A model generated the notes under the pieces. The model was not told where the DNA came from, made no database searches, and saw nothing but the letters and a program-made list of their open reading frames with translations. A stretch of 64,000 nt of DNA from Streptomyces lunaelactis. GTDB taxonomy: Bacteria; Actinomycetota; Actinomycetes; Streptomycetales; Streptomycetaceae. Positions 24,969 to 33,808 of this stretch are shown piece by piece. Within the stretch, counting starts at the first letter, position 1. Each line of letters opens with the position of its first letter. The stretch lies in NCBI RefSeq assembly GCF_003054555.1, contig NZ_CP026304.1, positions 3,348,001 through 3,412,000 on the forward strand. The letters run 5' to 3'. The position numbers and the translations under genes were made by a program.

Positions 24969-26060
24969 TTAGGTCCTGTCCGGCCACAGGCGCGGGCCGC
25001 GCCCGGCCGCGAAGTCCTCGGCCCAGCCGAACAGCAGGATACACAGCGCGATCAGCGCCCAGGCGAGCAGAAGCTCCGGGACCCAGCTCTCCAGCAGCCA
25101 GGGCACACTCTCGCCCAGTACGTCGATGCTCCACATCCGGTCCCAGAGCGACGCGGCGGCGAAGATGCAGATGTTGTGCCAGAGATAGACCGTCACCGCA
25201 CGGGAGTTGAGCAGCGTGACCACGCGGTCCCAGCGGCGCAGCCGGGGCGGCAGGCTGTCCCACGAGGGGCTGACGTGCAGCAGCAGAAGCACGGCCCCGA
25301 ACGACCAGAGCGCCTGCGCCGTCGGGATGCTGTCCAGTTCGCTGTCCGCGGAGAAGTTGTGCCGCGCCGCCCACCACAGGCCGGCCAGCATCACGGCCGG
25401 CGCAAGGGACGGCACGGCGTAGCGGGGCAGCCGGCTCAGGATGCCCTCCTGGCGGGCCATCCCGAGAATCCAGCACGCGCCGAAGGTGGAGAAGTCGGTG
25501 AGCGCGGAGTCGATCCGGCCGGGCAGTGCCAGATAGCCGAAGCTCAGAACGGCCGAGAGGGCGAGCGGGGCGAGCAGCGTCGGCCACGGGAGTCTGCGCA
25601 GACAGCGCAGAAGCAGCGGCGACAGCAGTACGTACCAGAGGTAGGCACGCAGATACCAGAGCGGCTCGGCGAGGTCCGCGGCCCACTCGGCGCCCAGGAA
25701 TGGCGGGTCGCTCAGCGGCAGGATCCACAAGAGCGCGGACAGGCCCGGACGCCAGCCGGCCACGACCATGGCGGTGCCGCCGACCGCGCCCAGGATCCAC
25801 AGCGGGGGCAGCAGACGCCGTACGCGGCCGCGGATGACCTGGAGCGCGGGGCGCTTGAGGGAGCGGGCCATCAGGGCACCTGCGAGCGCGAACATCACCC
25901 CCATGGAGGGGAAGAGCAGCGGCAGCCAGGCCCAGCCCACCAGGTGGTAGAGGACGACCCGGAAGAGGGCGAGGGCCCGCAGCAGATCGAAGTAGTGGTC
26001 GCGGCCCGGGAGCTGGGGGACGGTGGGGGCCGCCGGCGCTTCGGCGGTACGGGGGATCAC
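24969..26060 (-). CDS. acyltransferase 3 family membrane protein
   Basis: 363 residues with about ten membrane helices. The early helix reads FDLLRALALFRVVLYHLVGW, with the Arg and His expected for the Acyl_transf_3 family, which moves acyl groups across the membrane onto sugars. The GTG at 26060 overlaps the matB stop (GTGA), so it is translationally coupled. In the staphylococcal ica operon, IcaC belongs to the same family, so this protein may decorate or export the MatB polymer. That is inference from family and operon. Confidence 0.85.
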   Translation of the reverse strand: MIPRTAEAPAAPTVPQLPGRDHYFDLLRALALFRVVLYHLVGWAWLPLLFPSMGVMFALAGALMARSLKRPALQVIRGRVRRLLPPLWILGAVGGTAMVVAGWRPGLSALLWILPLSDPPFLGAEWAADLAEPLWYLRAYLWYVLLSPLLLRCLRRLPWPTLLAPLALSAVLSFGYLALPGRIDSALTDFSTFGACWILGMARQEGILSRLPRYAVPSLAPAVMLAGLWWAARHNFSADSELDSIPTAQALWSFGAVLLLLHVSPSWDSLPPRLRRWDRVVTLLNSRAVTVYLWHNICIFAAASLWDRMWSIDVLGESVPWLLESWVPELLLAWALIALCILLFGWAEDFAAGRGPRLWPDRT

Positions 26061-28288
26061 GCGACCGGCCTCCGGTCCTCGGCGCTCCGGGGGCTCGGCA
26101 GGCCGGGCGCCGCCACCGTTCCCGTACGCCGCAGCTTCTGCCAGCGCAGCCGGCCGCCGGTCAGCGCGGTGATCCAGGACTGCAGCAGCACGACGTACAT
26201 CAGCTGCCGGTACAGGATCTGCTGAAGAGGCAGCGAGATCAGATGCACCATGCGCTCGCGGTCGAGCCGGAAGGCGTACGCGGCGCAGACGGCCTGGATC
26301 GCGAGGACTCCGAGCCATGCGGCGATCGTCTTCTCGGTGGGGCCGAAGACCAGTCCGTACAGCAGGAAGACGTCGATCAGCGGGGCCAGCAGCGGCGCAA
26401 GCACCATGAACAGCGAGACCAGCGGCAGGCCGACCCGGCCGAAGCGGCCCGAGGGGCCCCTTTCCACCAGCGCGCGGCGGTGCTTCCAGATCGCCTGCAT
26501 CGTGCCGTACGACCAGCGGTAGCGCTGCGACCAGAGCTGCTGCACGCTCTCCGGGGCCTCGGTCCAGGCGCGGGCCCGCTCGGCGTAGACGACGCGCCAG
26601 CCGTCGCGGTGCATGGCCATGGTGATGTCGGTGTCCTCGGCGAGGGTGTCCTCGCTCATGCCGCCGACCCGTTCCAGGGCCTGGCGGCGGAAGGCGCCGA
26701 CCGCGCCGGGGATGGTGGGCATGCAGCGCAGAAGGTCGTACATCCGGCGGTCGAGGTTGAAGCCCATGACGTACTCGATGTGCTGCCAGGCCCCGATCAG
26801 GCTGTCGCGGTTGCCGACCTTGGCGTTGCCCGCGACCGCGCCGACGCGCATGTCGCCGAAGGGCTGGACCAGTTCGCGCACGGTCGACGGCTCGAAGACG
26901 GTGTCGCCGTCCATCATCACGACGATCTCGTGGCGGGCGTGCCGGATGCCGTTGTTGAGGGCGGCGGGCTTGCCAGAGTTGGGCTGCCGTACGACACGGA
27001 CGCCGGGCTGCCCGAGCGCGTCGACGAGGTCCGCGGTGCCGTCCGTGGAGCCGTCGTCGATGACGATGACCTCGATGGGGTGGTCGCTCGCCATCAGCGA
27101 ACGGACCGTATTGGCGATGCATTCGCGTTCGTTGTACGCGGGGACCAGCACGGACACCGGTTCCGTGATGGGCGGGCCCCAGCTGAAGCCGGGCCTGCGC
27201 ACCTTGCGGGCGTGCGCGAAGGAGAGCAGCAGCATCAGCCCGAAGCGCGCGAAGACCAGCACACCGATCGCGGCGAGAGCGACGACCAGGACGTCGGTGG
27301 TGTGCTCGGAGACGGACACGGCGGCGACGAAGGCCCTTCCCTGCCACAGCTCGGATCCGGTGACCGGGGTGTGGGCGCTGGGGGCGCCGAGCGCCTCGGT
27401 GAGGTTCGCGAAGCGGTAGCCCCTGGCCTTCATCTGCGGCAGGAAGCGCTCCAGAGCCGCGACGGTCTGGGAACGGTCGCCGCCGGAGTCGTGCATCAGC
27501 ACGATCGAGCCCTCGGTGCCCGTGGGCGTCGCGCGCTTGATGATCGCGTCGACGCCGGGGCGCTTCCAGTCCTCGGAGTCGGTGTTGTTGAAGGCGGTGA
27601 TGTAGCCGCGGCTGCCGATGTACTGCGTGACCGGCCAGGTCCTGTTGTCCAGGGCGCCTGAGAAGGAGGAGTACGGCGGGCGGAAGAGCGAGGTGCGGAT
27701 ACCGGCCGCACCCGCGATGGCCAGCTGGCTGGACGAGAGCTCCCAGTCGATGCGGGAGGTGGACCGGAAGGAGAGGTCGGGGTGGTTGAAGGTGTGCAGA
27801 CCGATCTCGTGCCCCTCCCGCACCATCCGCTCCACCAGGTCCGGGTGGCGGGAGGCCATGGCGCCTGTGACGAAGAACACGCCGTGCGCCTTGTACCGCT
27901 TCAGCGCATCGAGGACCTTCGGCGTCCAGAGGGGGTCAGGGCCGTCGTCGAAGGTCAGCACGAGCTGGTGGTCGGGGATGCTCAGCGCCTTGGGAGCGGC
28001 CTGGTCGCGCACGTCGATGACAGGACCGCCCGCCAGGATCTCCGCCGGGACCTGGCCGGTGGGCGCCGGTGGGCGTACGCGGTGGTCGGCGAGGACCTCG
28101 CTGTGTACATAGCCGCGCAGCATGAGCATGGCGAAGAGCGCGACCAGAAAGAGCACGGGCAGCAGATGACGCATGGGCAGTCTGCGGCGGACGACGCGCG
28201 CGAGCCCCTGCCGCTGTCGCCGCTGTTGTCCCCGTTGTTGTCCCTGTCGCCGTACCGCCCGCTGCCGCGAGGCCCTGCTGCTGGACAC
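26057..28288 (-). CDS. matB: bifunctional polysaccharide deacetylase/glycosyltransferase 2
   Basis: 743 residues from a GTG at 28288. A signal-anchor helix (about 41-58) leads to an outside NodB deacetylase domain with Asp114-Asp115 in LTFDDGPDP, His165/His169 in HTFNH, RPPYSSFS and VLMHDSGG. After another membrane helix comes a GT2 synthase domain with DDGSTD, the DxD in MMDGDTVF, EDTDIT and QRYRW, then membrane helices. This is an IcaA/PgaC-type synthase fused to an IcaB-type deacetylase. In Streptomyces, MatAB makes a poly-N-acetylglucosamine-like glycan that causes pellet formation and adhesion. It is coupled to matA and the acyltransferase. Confidence 0.88.
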   Translation of the reverse strand: MSSSRASRQRAVRRQGQQRGQQRRQRQGLARVVRRRLPMRHLLPVLFLVALFAMLMLRGYVHSEVLADHRVRPPAPTGQVPAEILAGGPVIDVRDQAAPKALSIPDHQLVLTFDDGPDPLWTPKVLDALKRYKAHGVFFVTGAMASRHPDLVERMVREGHEIGLHTFNHPDLSFRSTSRIDWELSSSQLAIAGAAGIRTSLFRPPYSSFSGALDNRTWPVTQYIGSRGYITAFNNTDSEDWKRPGVDAIIKRATPTGTEGSIVLMHDSGGDRSQTVAALERFLPQMKARGYRFANLTEALGAPSAHTPVTGSELWQGRAFVAAVSVSEHTTDVLVVALAAIGVLVFARFGLMLLLSFAHARKVRRPGFSWGPPITEPVSVLVPAYNERECIANTVRSLMASDHPIEVIVIDDGSTDGTADLVDALGQPGVRVVRQPNSGKPAALNNGIRHARHEIVVMMDGDTVFEPSTVRELVQPFGDMRVGAVAGNAKVGNRDSLIGAWQHIEYVMGFNLDRRMYDLLRCMPTIPGAVGAFRRQALERVGGMSEDTLAEDTDITMAMHRDGWRVVYAERARAWTEAPESVQQLWSQRYRWSYGTMQAIWKHRRALVERGPSGRFGRVGLPLVSLFMVLAPLLAPLIDVFLLYGLVFGPTEKTIAAWLGVLAIQAVCAAYAFRLDRERMVHLISLPLQQILYRQLMYVVLLQSWITALTGGRLRWQKLRRTGTVAAPGLPSPRSAEDRRPVA

Positions 28289-28291
28289 GGC

Positions 28292-28987
28292 CTAGACCGT
28301 GCCTTCTTGCAGGGGTGGCTCGGAGGGGGAGCCGCTGGGGCCGGGATCGGAAGGCACAGGAGCGGGGGGAGAGCCCTCCGGCGCGGGTCCGGGTCCGAGG
28401 TCGCTCGCGCCACGGCCCGGCGAGGGGGAGGCCACGGGCCCGCCCGGCTCCGGAAGGCCGCCACCGGAGGGCTGGGGGGACAGGAAGGCAGAGGCGCCGG
28501 GGCCGGGACTGCCCGGCAGCCCGGCCGGAGCACCGCCCGCAACGCCCCTGGAAGCGCCACCCGACGGCTGCGGCAGCAGGGCGCCGGTGGAGTAGGTGGG
28601 GGCCGGGGCGCCGGGGGTGACCACCGCGGATGCGCGGTCGCTCGGGGCGGGCTGGATCTCGACCTTGTCGGTCCGCTCCCCGCCGGGCCGGCCGATGCCG
28701 GGGAGCCAGGGCGCGCTGGAACTGCCGCCGAGGAGGGCCGCGACCAGAGCCACGGCGTAGCAGGCACAGACGATGGCGAGGACCCAGCCGAGGCGGCGTA
28801 ACTTCTTGCTCCGGCGACCGCTCTCGTCGACGAACACGGGCCCGTCGGAGCCCTCCTGCGAGGTCGGGCCGGGAGGCAGATCCCCTACTTCCCGGCCAAG
28901 TCCGTCCAGTTGGAAGGTCACTTCGTTCGGCTCATGCGAATGACCGATACGGGAATCTTCTCGCCAATTGTCCACCGCTGCGCACAC
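28292..28987 (-). CDS. matA: single-pass Pro/Gly-rich membrane protein, MatA-like
   Basis: 231 residues from the GTG at 28987; a second GTG four codons later has better spacing to GGGGA and could be the true start. It has a cytoplasmic N-terminus of about 65 residues, one membrane helix (RLGWVLAIVCACYAVALVAA) and about 150 outside residues rich in Pro, Gly and Ser. There is no catalytic motif. It ends 3 bases before matB. It is assigned as MatA by position next to matB; a scaffold or co-polymerase role is guesswork. Confidence 0.7.
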   Translation of the reverse strand: MCAAVDNWREDSRIGHSHEPNEVTFQLDGLGREVGDLPPGPTSQEGSDGPVFVDESGRRSKKLRRLGWVLAIVCACYAVALVAALLGGSSSAPWLPGIGRPGGERTDKVEIQPAPSDRASAVVTPGAPAPTYSTGALLPQPSGGASRGVAGGAPAGLPGSPGPGASAFLSPQPSGGGLPEPGGPVASPSPGRGASDLGPGPAPEGSPPAPVPSDPGPSGSPSEPPLQEGTV

Positions 28988-29127
28988 ATCCCCACTGGCT
29001 GAATTTCGGGCACGCGTACGACTGACCGGTTTTCGTCGGATTGGATCCCCACCCCACCCGAGCGTCCCTGACTCACCGCGACCGGACCCAGAATGTAGCG
29101 CACACCGGTGGCTCTCGTGACCATGTG

Positions 29128-30093
29128 TCAGTTGTTGTCACACATGGTCGACTTGTCACATTCGGGCAACCAGCAGGAAGGGTCGTGTTCCAGCCACCCC
29201 TCACGCCCGGCAAGTTCGTCGGCCGCTGCTCGAAGCGCGTCAACGCCGGGATGACACACGCCTTTGCGCCACACGAGCGAGAGCGGTGACAGCGGTACGG
29301 GATCGACGATCGGGCGCAGCACGGTGTCCGGCATGGCCGGAAAGTCGACCACCGCCAGAACCGGGTTACGCCACTTGGCCATCACTCGGCGGAACTCCTC
29401 GACGCCCACGGCCATGGGCGCGGACGCCGCGACGGCGATCCCCCGTCCGGCGAAGAGCCGCCGCGCCAGATCCGTCCACTCCAGGGTCCCCGGATTGCCG
29501 GCCCCGGCGTACACGGTCTCGCCCGCGAGCGCGTCCAGCGGGATCCGCGAACGCGCTGCGAGAGGGTGGTCGACCGGCAGCAGCACGGCCATCGGCTCGT
29601 ACCGCACGGGCTGGTGGGACAGCAGCGCCCGTACGCCGGGTTCGAGGCCGGCGAAACGCCCGAAGGAGACATCGAGCCGCCCCGCGATGATCTCGGCGGC
29701 GGCGCCTGTCAGCCCGCTCTCGAAGCGGGCCATCAGCTCACACTCCGGGGCGAGTTCGCGCGCCCGCGCCAGGACGCGGCCGGATGCCATGCCTTCGCTG
29801 TTGAGGTCGACGAGGAGCGGCCGCGCCGACCCCGATGCGGCGGCCAGCAGCTCGTCCTGGGCCTGCAACACCCCGCGCGCGTACGGCAGCAGCCGCTCGC
29901 CGTCACCCGTGAGTGTCACCTGCCGGGTGGTCCGTACGAACAGCTCGACGCCCAGCTCCCGCTCCAGGCGCCGGATATCGCGGCTGAGGGCCTGCTGCGC
30001 GACATACAGCGCGGCGGCGGCACGGGTGAAGTGCAGCTCGTCGGCGACGGCGGTGAAGGCGCGGAGGAGGCGGGGGTCGAGGTCTCGGGGCAC
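29128..30093 (-). CDS. LysR family transcriptional regulator
   Basis: 321 residues. The N-terminal winged helix-turn-helix is typical (LLRAFTAVADELHFTRAAA then QQALSRDIRRLERELGVELF), followed by a periplasmic-binding-protein-like effector domain. The start is GTG 30093. It is divergent from the MFS transporter at 30177 with 83 bases between, the usual arrangement for a LysR regulator and its target. The stop codon lies inside a 9-bp inverted repeat (29120-29148). Confidence 0.9.
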   Translation of the reverse strand: MPRDLDPRLLRAFTAVADELHFTRAAAALYVAQQALSRDIRRLERELGVELFVRTTRQVTLTGDGERLLPYARGVLQAQDELLAAASGSARPLLVDLNSEGMASGRVLARARELAPECELMARFESGLTGAAAEIIAGRLDVSFGRFAGLEPGVRALLSHQPVRYEPMAVLLPVDHPLAARSRIPLDALAGETVYAGAGNPGTLEWTDLARRLFAGRGIAVAASAPMAVGVEEFRRVMAKWRNPVLAVVDFPAMPDTVLRPIVDPVPLSPLSLVWRKGVCHPGVDALRAAADELAGREGWLEHDPSCWLPECDKSTMCDNN

Positions 30094-30176
30094 GGGGCGA
30101 ATTTACAACGAGGGTGTGTCAATGGGGTCTGAGCAGGTGTTGGACGGTGTGCGCCGCGCACGGGGAGGGTGGCCGC

Positions 30177-31496
30177 ATGCCGCAATCCGACGCCCCGCAG
30201 GCGCCTTCCGCCGACGCCTGCGACGGGCCTGTTCCCCTGCCCGCCCCTTCCCGAACCGGGGGCGGAGCCCCCGCGCGGGGTCCGGGGCAGGGCCCCGGCG
30301 GTGGACGCTCGCCCTACCGACGGCTCTTCGAGCCGAAGGGCGCCGCAGCCTTCACCGCCGGCAACCTCCTCGCCCGCCTCCCCATGGGCATGTTCAGCGT
30401 CAGCGCCGTCATCATGATCGCCGGATCCCGCGGCTCCTACGCCCTCGCCGGAGCCGTCACCGCCACCGGTCTCGCCGTCACCGCGCTGGTCGCGCCGTGG
30501 ACCGCGCGGCTCGTGGACCGGCACGGGCAGGCCCGCATCGCCGTGCCCGCCGCCGCCCTCGCCGCGCTCGGCTCGCTCGCCCTGCTGCTGTGCGTACACC
30601 TCGGTGCGCCCGACTGGACCCTCTTCGCCGCGTACGCCGCGACCGCCACCACACCCAACACCGGCGGCATGTCCCGCGCCCGCTGGGCCCATCTCCACCA
30701 GGGCGACGCGGCCGCGCAGCACACCGCGAACGCCTTCGAGCAGGCCGCGGATGAGCTGTGCTTCATGCTCGGCCCGGTGCTCGCGGCGTTCCTGTGCTCC
30801 GCGTTCTTCCCCGAGGCGGGCACCCTGACCGGCGTGGTCCTGCTGCTCACCGGCGTGCTGATCTTCGCGGCCCAGCGGTCGACGGAGCCGCCGGTGGCCG
30901 CGCACCCGACGCGGGCCCGCTCCCCGCTCCGTACGGCCGGGATGGTGCCACTGCTCGCCGTCTTCCTCGCCACGGGCGCGGTCTTCGGCGCGCTGGAGGT
31001 CACCACGCTCGCGTATCTGGACGGCCCTGCGGCGGGAGGTCTGCTCGCGCTGCAGGCCGCAGGATCGTGCGTGGCGGGCCTGCTGTACGGATCGGTGCGC
31101 CCGGCCCGCAGCGTGCCGGGCAGGCTGACGGGCTGCCTCGCCGCGATGACCGCGCTGATGACGCTGCCGCTGCTCGCCTCCCGTACGGGCTCGGCCACCG
31201 TGCTCGCCGCGGCACTGCTGTTCGCGGGCGCGGCGACCGCCCCGACCATGGTCACCGGCATGACCCTGATCCAGCGGCTGACCCCGCGGGACAGCCTGAA
31301 CGAGGGCATGACGCTCGCTGTCACCGCGATCCTCGGCGGCATCGCGGCCGGCTCGGCCACCAGCGGCCGGCTGGTGGAGGAGGCGGGCGCGGCCGCCGGA
31401 TACGCGCTGCCGGTCGCCGCCGCGGCCCTGGCGCTGCTGCTGTCGCCGGCGGCCCGCCGGGGAACCCGCCCGGGGAGCCGGTCCGTCCGGCCCTGA
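30177..31496 (+). CDS. MFS transporter, probable exporter
   Basis: 439 residues from ATG 30177 with GGGGAGG upstream. A Pro/Gly/Ala-rich tail of about 50 residues precedes 12 membrane helices. The tail is partly encoded by GC palindromes (30258-30298) of the kind found in Streptomyces intergenic repeats. Helix 1 (NLLARLPMGMFSVSAVIMIA) and the helix 2-3 loop (ARLVDRHGQARI) are MFS-like. The substrate is unknown. It is divergent from a LysR gene that probably controls it, and terminates at 31536-31573. Confidence 0.85.
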   Translation: MPQSDAPQAPSADACDGPVPLPAPSRTGGGAPARGPGQGPGGGRSPYRRLFEPKGAAAFTAGNLLARLPMGMFSVSAVIMIAGSRGSYALAGAVTATGLAVTALVAPWTARLVDRHGQARIAVPAAALAALGSLALLLCVHLGAPDWTLFAAYAATATTPNTGGMSRARWAHLHQGDAAAQHTANAFEQAADELCFMLGPVLAAFLCSAFFPEAGTLTGVVLLLTGVLIFAAQRSTEPPVAAHPTRARSPLRTAGMVPLLAVFLATGAVFGALEVTTLAYLDGPAAGGLLALQAAGSCVAGLLYGSVRPARSVPGRLTGCLAAMTALMTLPLLASRTGSATVLAAALLFAGAATAPTMVTGMTLIQRLTPRDSLNEGMTLAVTAILGGIAAGSATSGRLVEEAGAAAGYALPVAAAALALLLSPAARRGTRPGSRSVRP

Positions 31497-31535
31497 GCTG
31501 AGCGCACGCGGGTGAGCACATGCGGGTGAGCGCAC

Positions 31536-31573
31536 GACGAAGGCCCGGCTGTCGTAACAGCCGGGCCTTCGTC
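31536..31573. terminator. bidirectional terminator MFS/tmRNA
   Basis: GACGAAGGCCCGGCTG/CAGCCGGGCCTTCGTC, perfect 16-base arms with a TCGTAA loop, between the convergent MFS gene and tmRNA. Confidence 0.85.
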
Positions 31574-31588
31574 TCAACATGGGAATTG

Positions 31589-31970
31589 TGGAGATGGCGG
31601 GAATCGAACCCGCGTCCAACGGTGCAGAATCAGGGCTTCTCCGAGCGCAGTTCGCTGCGATTTTCTCAGCCCCGGAGATCACGCGAACAAGTCTCCGACG
31701 GGCTCAGTCACTGTTTGGTTTCCCTCTAAGCCCCGTGACCGGGCTTAGAGGTTTAGTCCCCTAGCTGATGCCAGGATCCGGGTCGGGAACAGCCCCGGGC
31801 TGACACCCGAAGGCCTTCGCTAGCTGCTAATTAGGCAGCGAGCGCGAAGGCGCGGGAATCGCTCTTGGAAGTGGCGATTATTGGTTGCGACATATGGTTA
31901 ACGAGATCATTGCCGCTTCCTCGGCTCGCTTCCCCTGCTTCGACATCCGCTGTCGAAACCGATCATCCCC
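31589..31970 (-). ncRNA. ssrA: transfer-messenger RNA (tmRNA)
   Basis: The 5' end GGGGATGATCGGTTTCGACA (from 31970) and the 3' tRNA-like end with T-arm GGTTCGATTCC and acceptor CATCTCCA are diagnostic and pair GGGGATG with CATCTCC. The CCA is not encoded. The tag frame runs 31875-31831 and ends in the canonical Ala-Leu-Ala-Ala stop; I read ATSKSDSRAFALAA, with the resume codon inferred. tmRNA rescues stalled ribosomes together with SmpB, encoded 100 bases upstream. Confidence 0.95.
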
Positions 31971-32016
31971 ATGTTCATTTTTCAAGGTGGTGCACACCCC
32001 GTGAGGTGCAGCTGCC

Positions 32017-32046
32017 ATCGTACGTGACCAACGCCCGACGGTGCCA
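32017..32046 (-). promoter_or_regulatory. probable ssrA promoter
   Basis: Minus strand TGGCAC (32046-32041), 18-base spacer, TACGAT (32022-32017). The transcript would start about 40 bases before the mature 5' end, needing normal RNase P trimming. Confidence 0.45.
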
Positions 32047-32069
32047 GCCTATTCCCCCGCGCCCACCGC

Positions 32070-32549
32070 TCAGGCCCGCTCGCGCCGCTTCGCCGCCGAG
32101 ATCACGCGGTCCGTCTCCCGCCGGTCCTGCTTCTCCCGCAGCGTCTGCCGCTTGTCGTACTCCTTCTTGCCCTTCGCCAGCGCGATCTCGACCTTGGCCC
32201 GGCCGTCCTTGAAGTACAGCGCCAGCGGCACGATCGTGTGCCCGGTCTCCTGGGTCTTCGACTCGAGCTTGTCGATCTCGGCCCGGTGCATCAGCAGTTT
32301 CCGCTTGCGCCGCGCGCTGTGGTTGGTCCACGTCCCCTGGGTGTACTCGGGCACATGCACGTTGTGCAGCCACGCCTCGTGATTGTCGATCTGGACGAAG
32401 CCGTCCACGAGCGAGGCCCGCCCCTGGCGCAGCGACTTCACCTCGGTACCCGTCAGCACGAGACCGCACTCGTAGGTGTCGAGGATGTGGTAGTCGTGCC
32501 GCGCCTTCTTGTTCTGCGCGATCAGCTTGCGCCCTGTTTCCTTAGCCAT
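32070..32549 (-). CDS. smpB: SsrA-binding protein
   Basis: 159 residues, normal length. The family core reads [20 protein letters not shown] then [18 protein letters not shown], with the basic C-terminal tail ([20 protein letters not shown]) that mimics an anticodon stem in the decoding centre. It recruits tmRNA to stalled ribosomes. It lies directly upstream of ssrA and 34 bases downstream of the S41 protease gene, the last protein gene of a likely ftsE-ftsX-ctp-smpB series. Confidence 0.95.
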   Translation of the reverse strand: MAKETGRKLIAQNKKARHDYHILDTYECGLVLTGTEVKSLRQGRASLVDGFVQIDNHEAWLHNVHVPEYTQGTWTNHSARRKRKLLMHRAEIDKLESKTQETGHTIVPLALYFKDGRAKVEIALAKGKKEYDKRQTLREKQDRRETDRVISAAKRRERA

Positions 32550-32583
32550 AGTCCGATCATTTTCGCACTACACCGCAACCTTT

Positions 32584-33741
32584 TTACGATGTGCCCCCGA
32601 GGCCACTCAGCACCGTCCGGGCCCGTTCCTCGGCACGCTCGCTCGCGGCGAGGTCCGGTGTGATGCCCCGGCCGTCGACGCTGTGGCCCGCCGGAGTGCG
32701 GTAGTGGCCCACGGTCAGCTCGGCGACGGAGCCGTCCGGAAGGCGGCTGGGCATCTGCACCGAGCCCTTGCCGAAGGTGCGCGAACCGACGGTGATCGCC
32801 CGCCCGCGGTCCTGCAGCGCCCCGGTGACCAGCTCGGCGGCGCTCATCGTGCCGCCGTCGACGAGCGCGACCACGGGTCTGTCGGTGTCACCGCCGGGTG
32901 TCGCGTACAGGGCCCGCTGCTCGCCCCTTATGTCGTACGTGGCGACCAGGCCGCCGTCCAGGAAGGCGGAGGCGGCGGTGACGGCCTCGGCGACCAGGCC
33001 GCCGGCGTTGCCGCGCAGATCGAGCAGGACGCCGGCGCCCGCGGGGGCGTCCCGGACCGCGTCCCGGACCTGAGCGCCCGAGCCCTTGGTGAACGAGGCG
33101 ACCTTGATCATGACGGCGCCGTCGTCGAGGTTACGGACGATGACCGCCTCGGTGGCCAGCGTGGCCCGCAGCAGGGTCTCGGCCCATTTCCGGCCGTCTC
33201 GCTCCAGCCCCAGGACGACCTTCGTACGGTCGTCGCCACGCAGCAGCGCCACGACCTCGGTGACCGGACGCTTGTCGATCCGCAGGCCGTCGATCGTCCC
33301 GAGCCGGTCGCCTGCCCGGATGCCCGCCTTGTCGGCGGGGCCGCCGGGCTGGACCCTGGCCACTTCCACGTGCCCGTCGCCGTCGCGCCTGGCCCCCAGG
33401 CCCACGCCCGTGTACTCGCCGTCGAGGGACTGCTCGAACTCCTCGTACTCGGCCTTGTCGTACACCGCGCCCCAGCGGTCCCCGCTGCGGCTGACGACCT
33501 CCTCGGCCGCCTTCGTACCGGACTTGCCGTCCGCCATCGCCTCGGCGGCGGCGCGGGCGACGACCTCGCGGTCGACGGTCGCGGCAGCGGCGCGGGCGGA
33601 GAGGGGGCGGGGCGCGTTCTCGTCGTCGCGCGGCAGACCGTTGGTGGCGGCCGCGGTGGCGAGAACGCTTGCGAATACCAATGTCAGGGCCGCCCCGCGG
33701 CGGATGCGGCGGGGCCGAGGGCAGAACTCCGGGCCCGGCAT
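32584..33741 (-). CDS. C-terminal processing protease, S41 family
   Basis: 385 residues from ATG 33741. A basic start and hydrophobic helix (about 16-34) act as an export signal or anchor. A PDZ domain (GVGLGARRDGDGHVEVARVQ, then GIRAGDRLGTIDG) precedes the S41 fold with catalytic Ser in GGTMSAAELV and Lys in FGKGSVQ. CtpA-type proteases trim extracytoplasmic proteins, in several bacteria including regulators of wall hydrolases. The location between ftsX and smpB is conserved in actinobacteria, as I recall. A long hairpin separates it from ftsX. Confidence 0.9.
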   Translation of the reverse strand: MPGPEFCPRPRRIRRGAALTLVFASVLATAAATNGLPRDDENAPRPLSARAAAATVDREVVARAAAEAMADGKSGTKAAEEVVSRSGDRWGAVYDKAEYEEFEQSLDGEYTGVGLGARRDGDGHVEVARVQPGGPADKAGIRAGDRLGTIDGLRIDKRPVTEVVALLRGDDRTKVVLGLERDGRKWAETLLRATLATEAVIVRNLDDGAVMIKVASFTKGSGAQVRDAVRDAPAGAGVLLDLRGNAGGLVAEAVTAASAFLDGGLVATYDIRGEQRALYATPGGDTDRPVVALVDGGTMSAAELVTGALQDRGRAITVGSRTFGKGSVQMPSRLPDGSVAELTVGHYRTPAGHSVDGRGITPDLAASERAEERARTVLSGLGGTS

Positions 33742-33760
33742 GGCTGCCACTCTAGGACAA

Positions 33761-33803
33761 GCCAAGGGCGCCGTACGGCGGTTGGCCGTACGACGCCCTT
33801 GGC
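33761..33803 (-). terminator. hairpin between ftsX and the S41 protease gene
   Basis: GCCAAGGGCG-CGTACGGC arms of 19 bases with one mismatch and a 5-base loop. It may terminate ftsEX transcripts partially, or act as an attenuator. Confidence 0.6.
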
Positions 33804-33808
33804 CCTTG

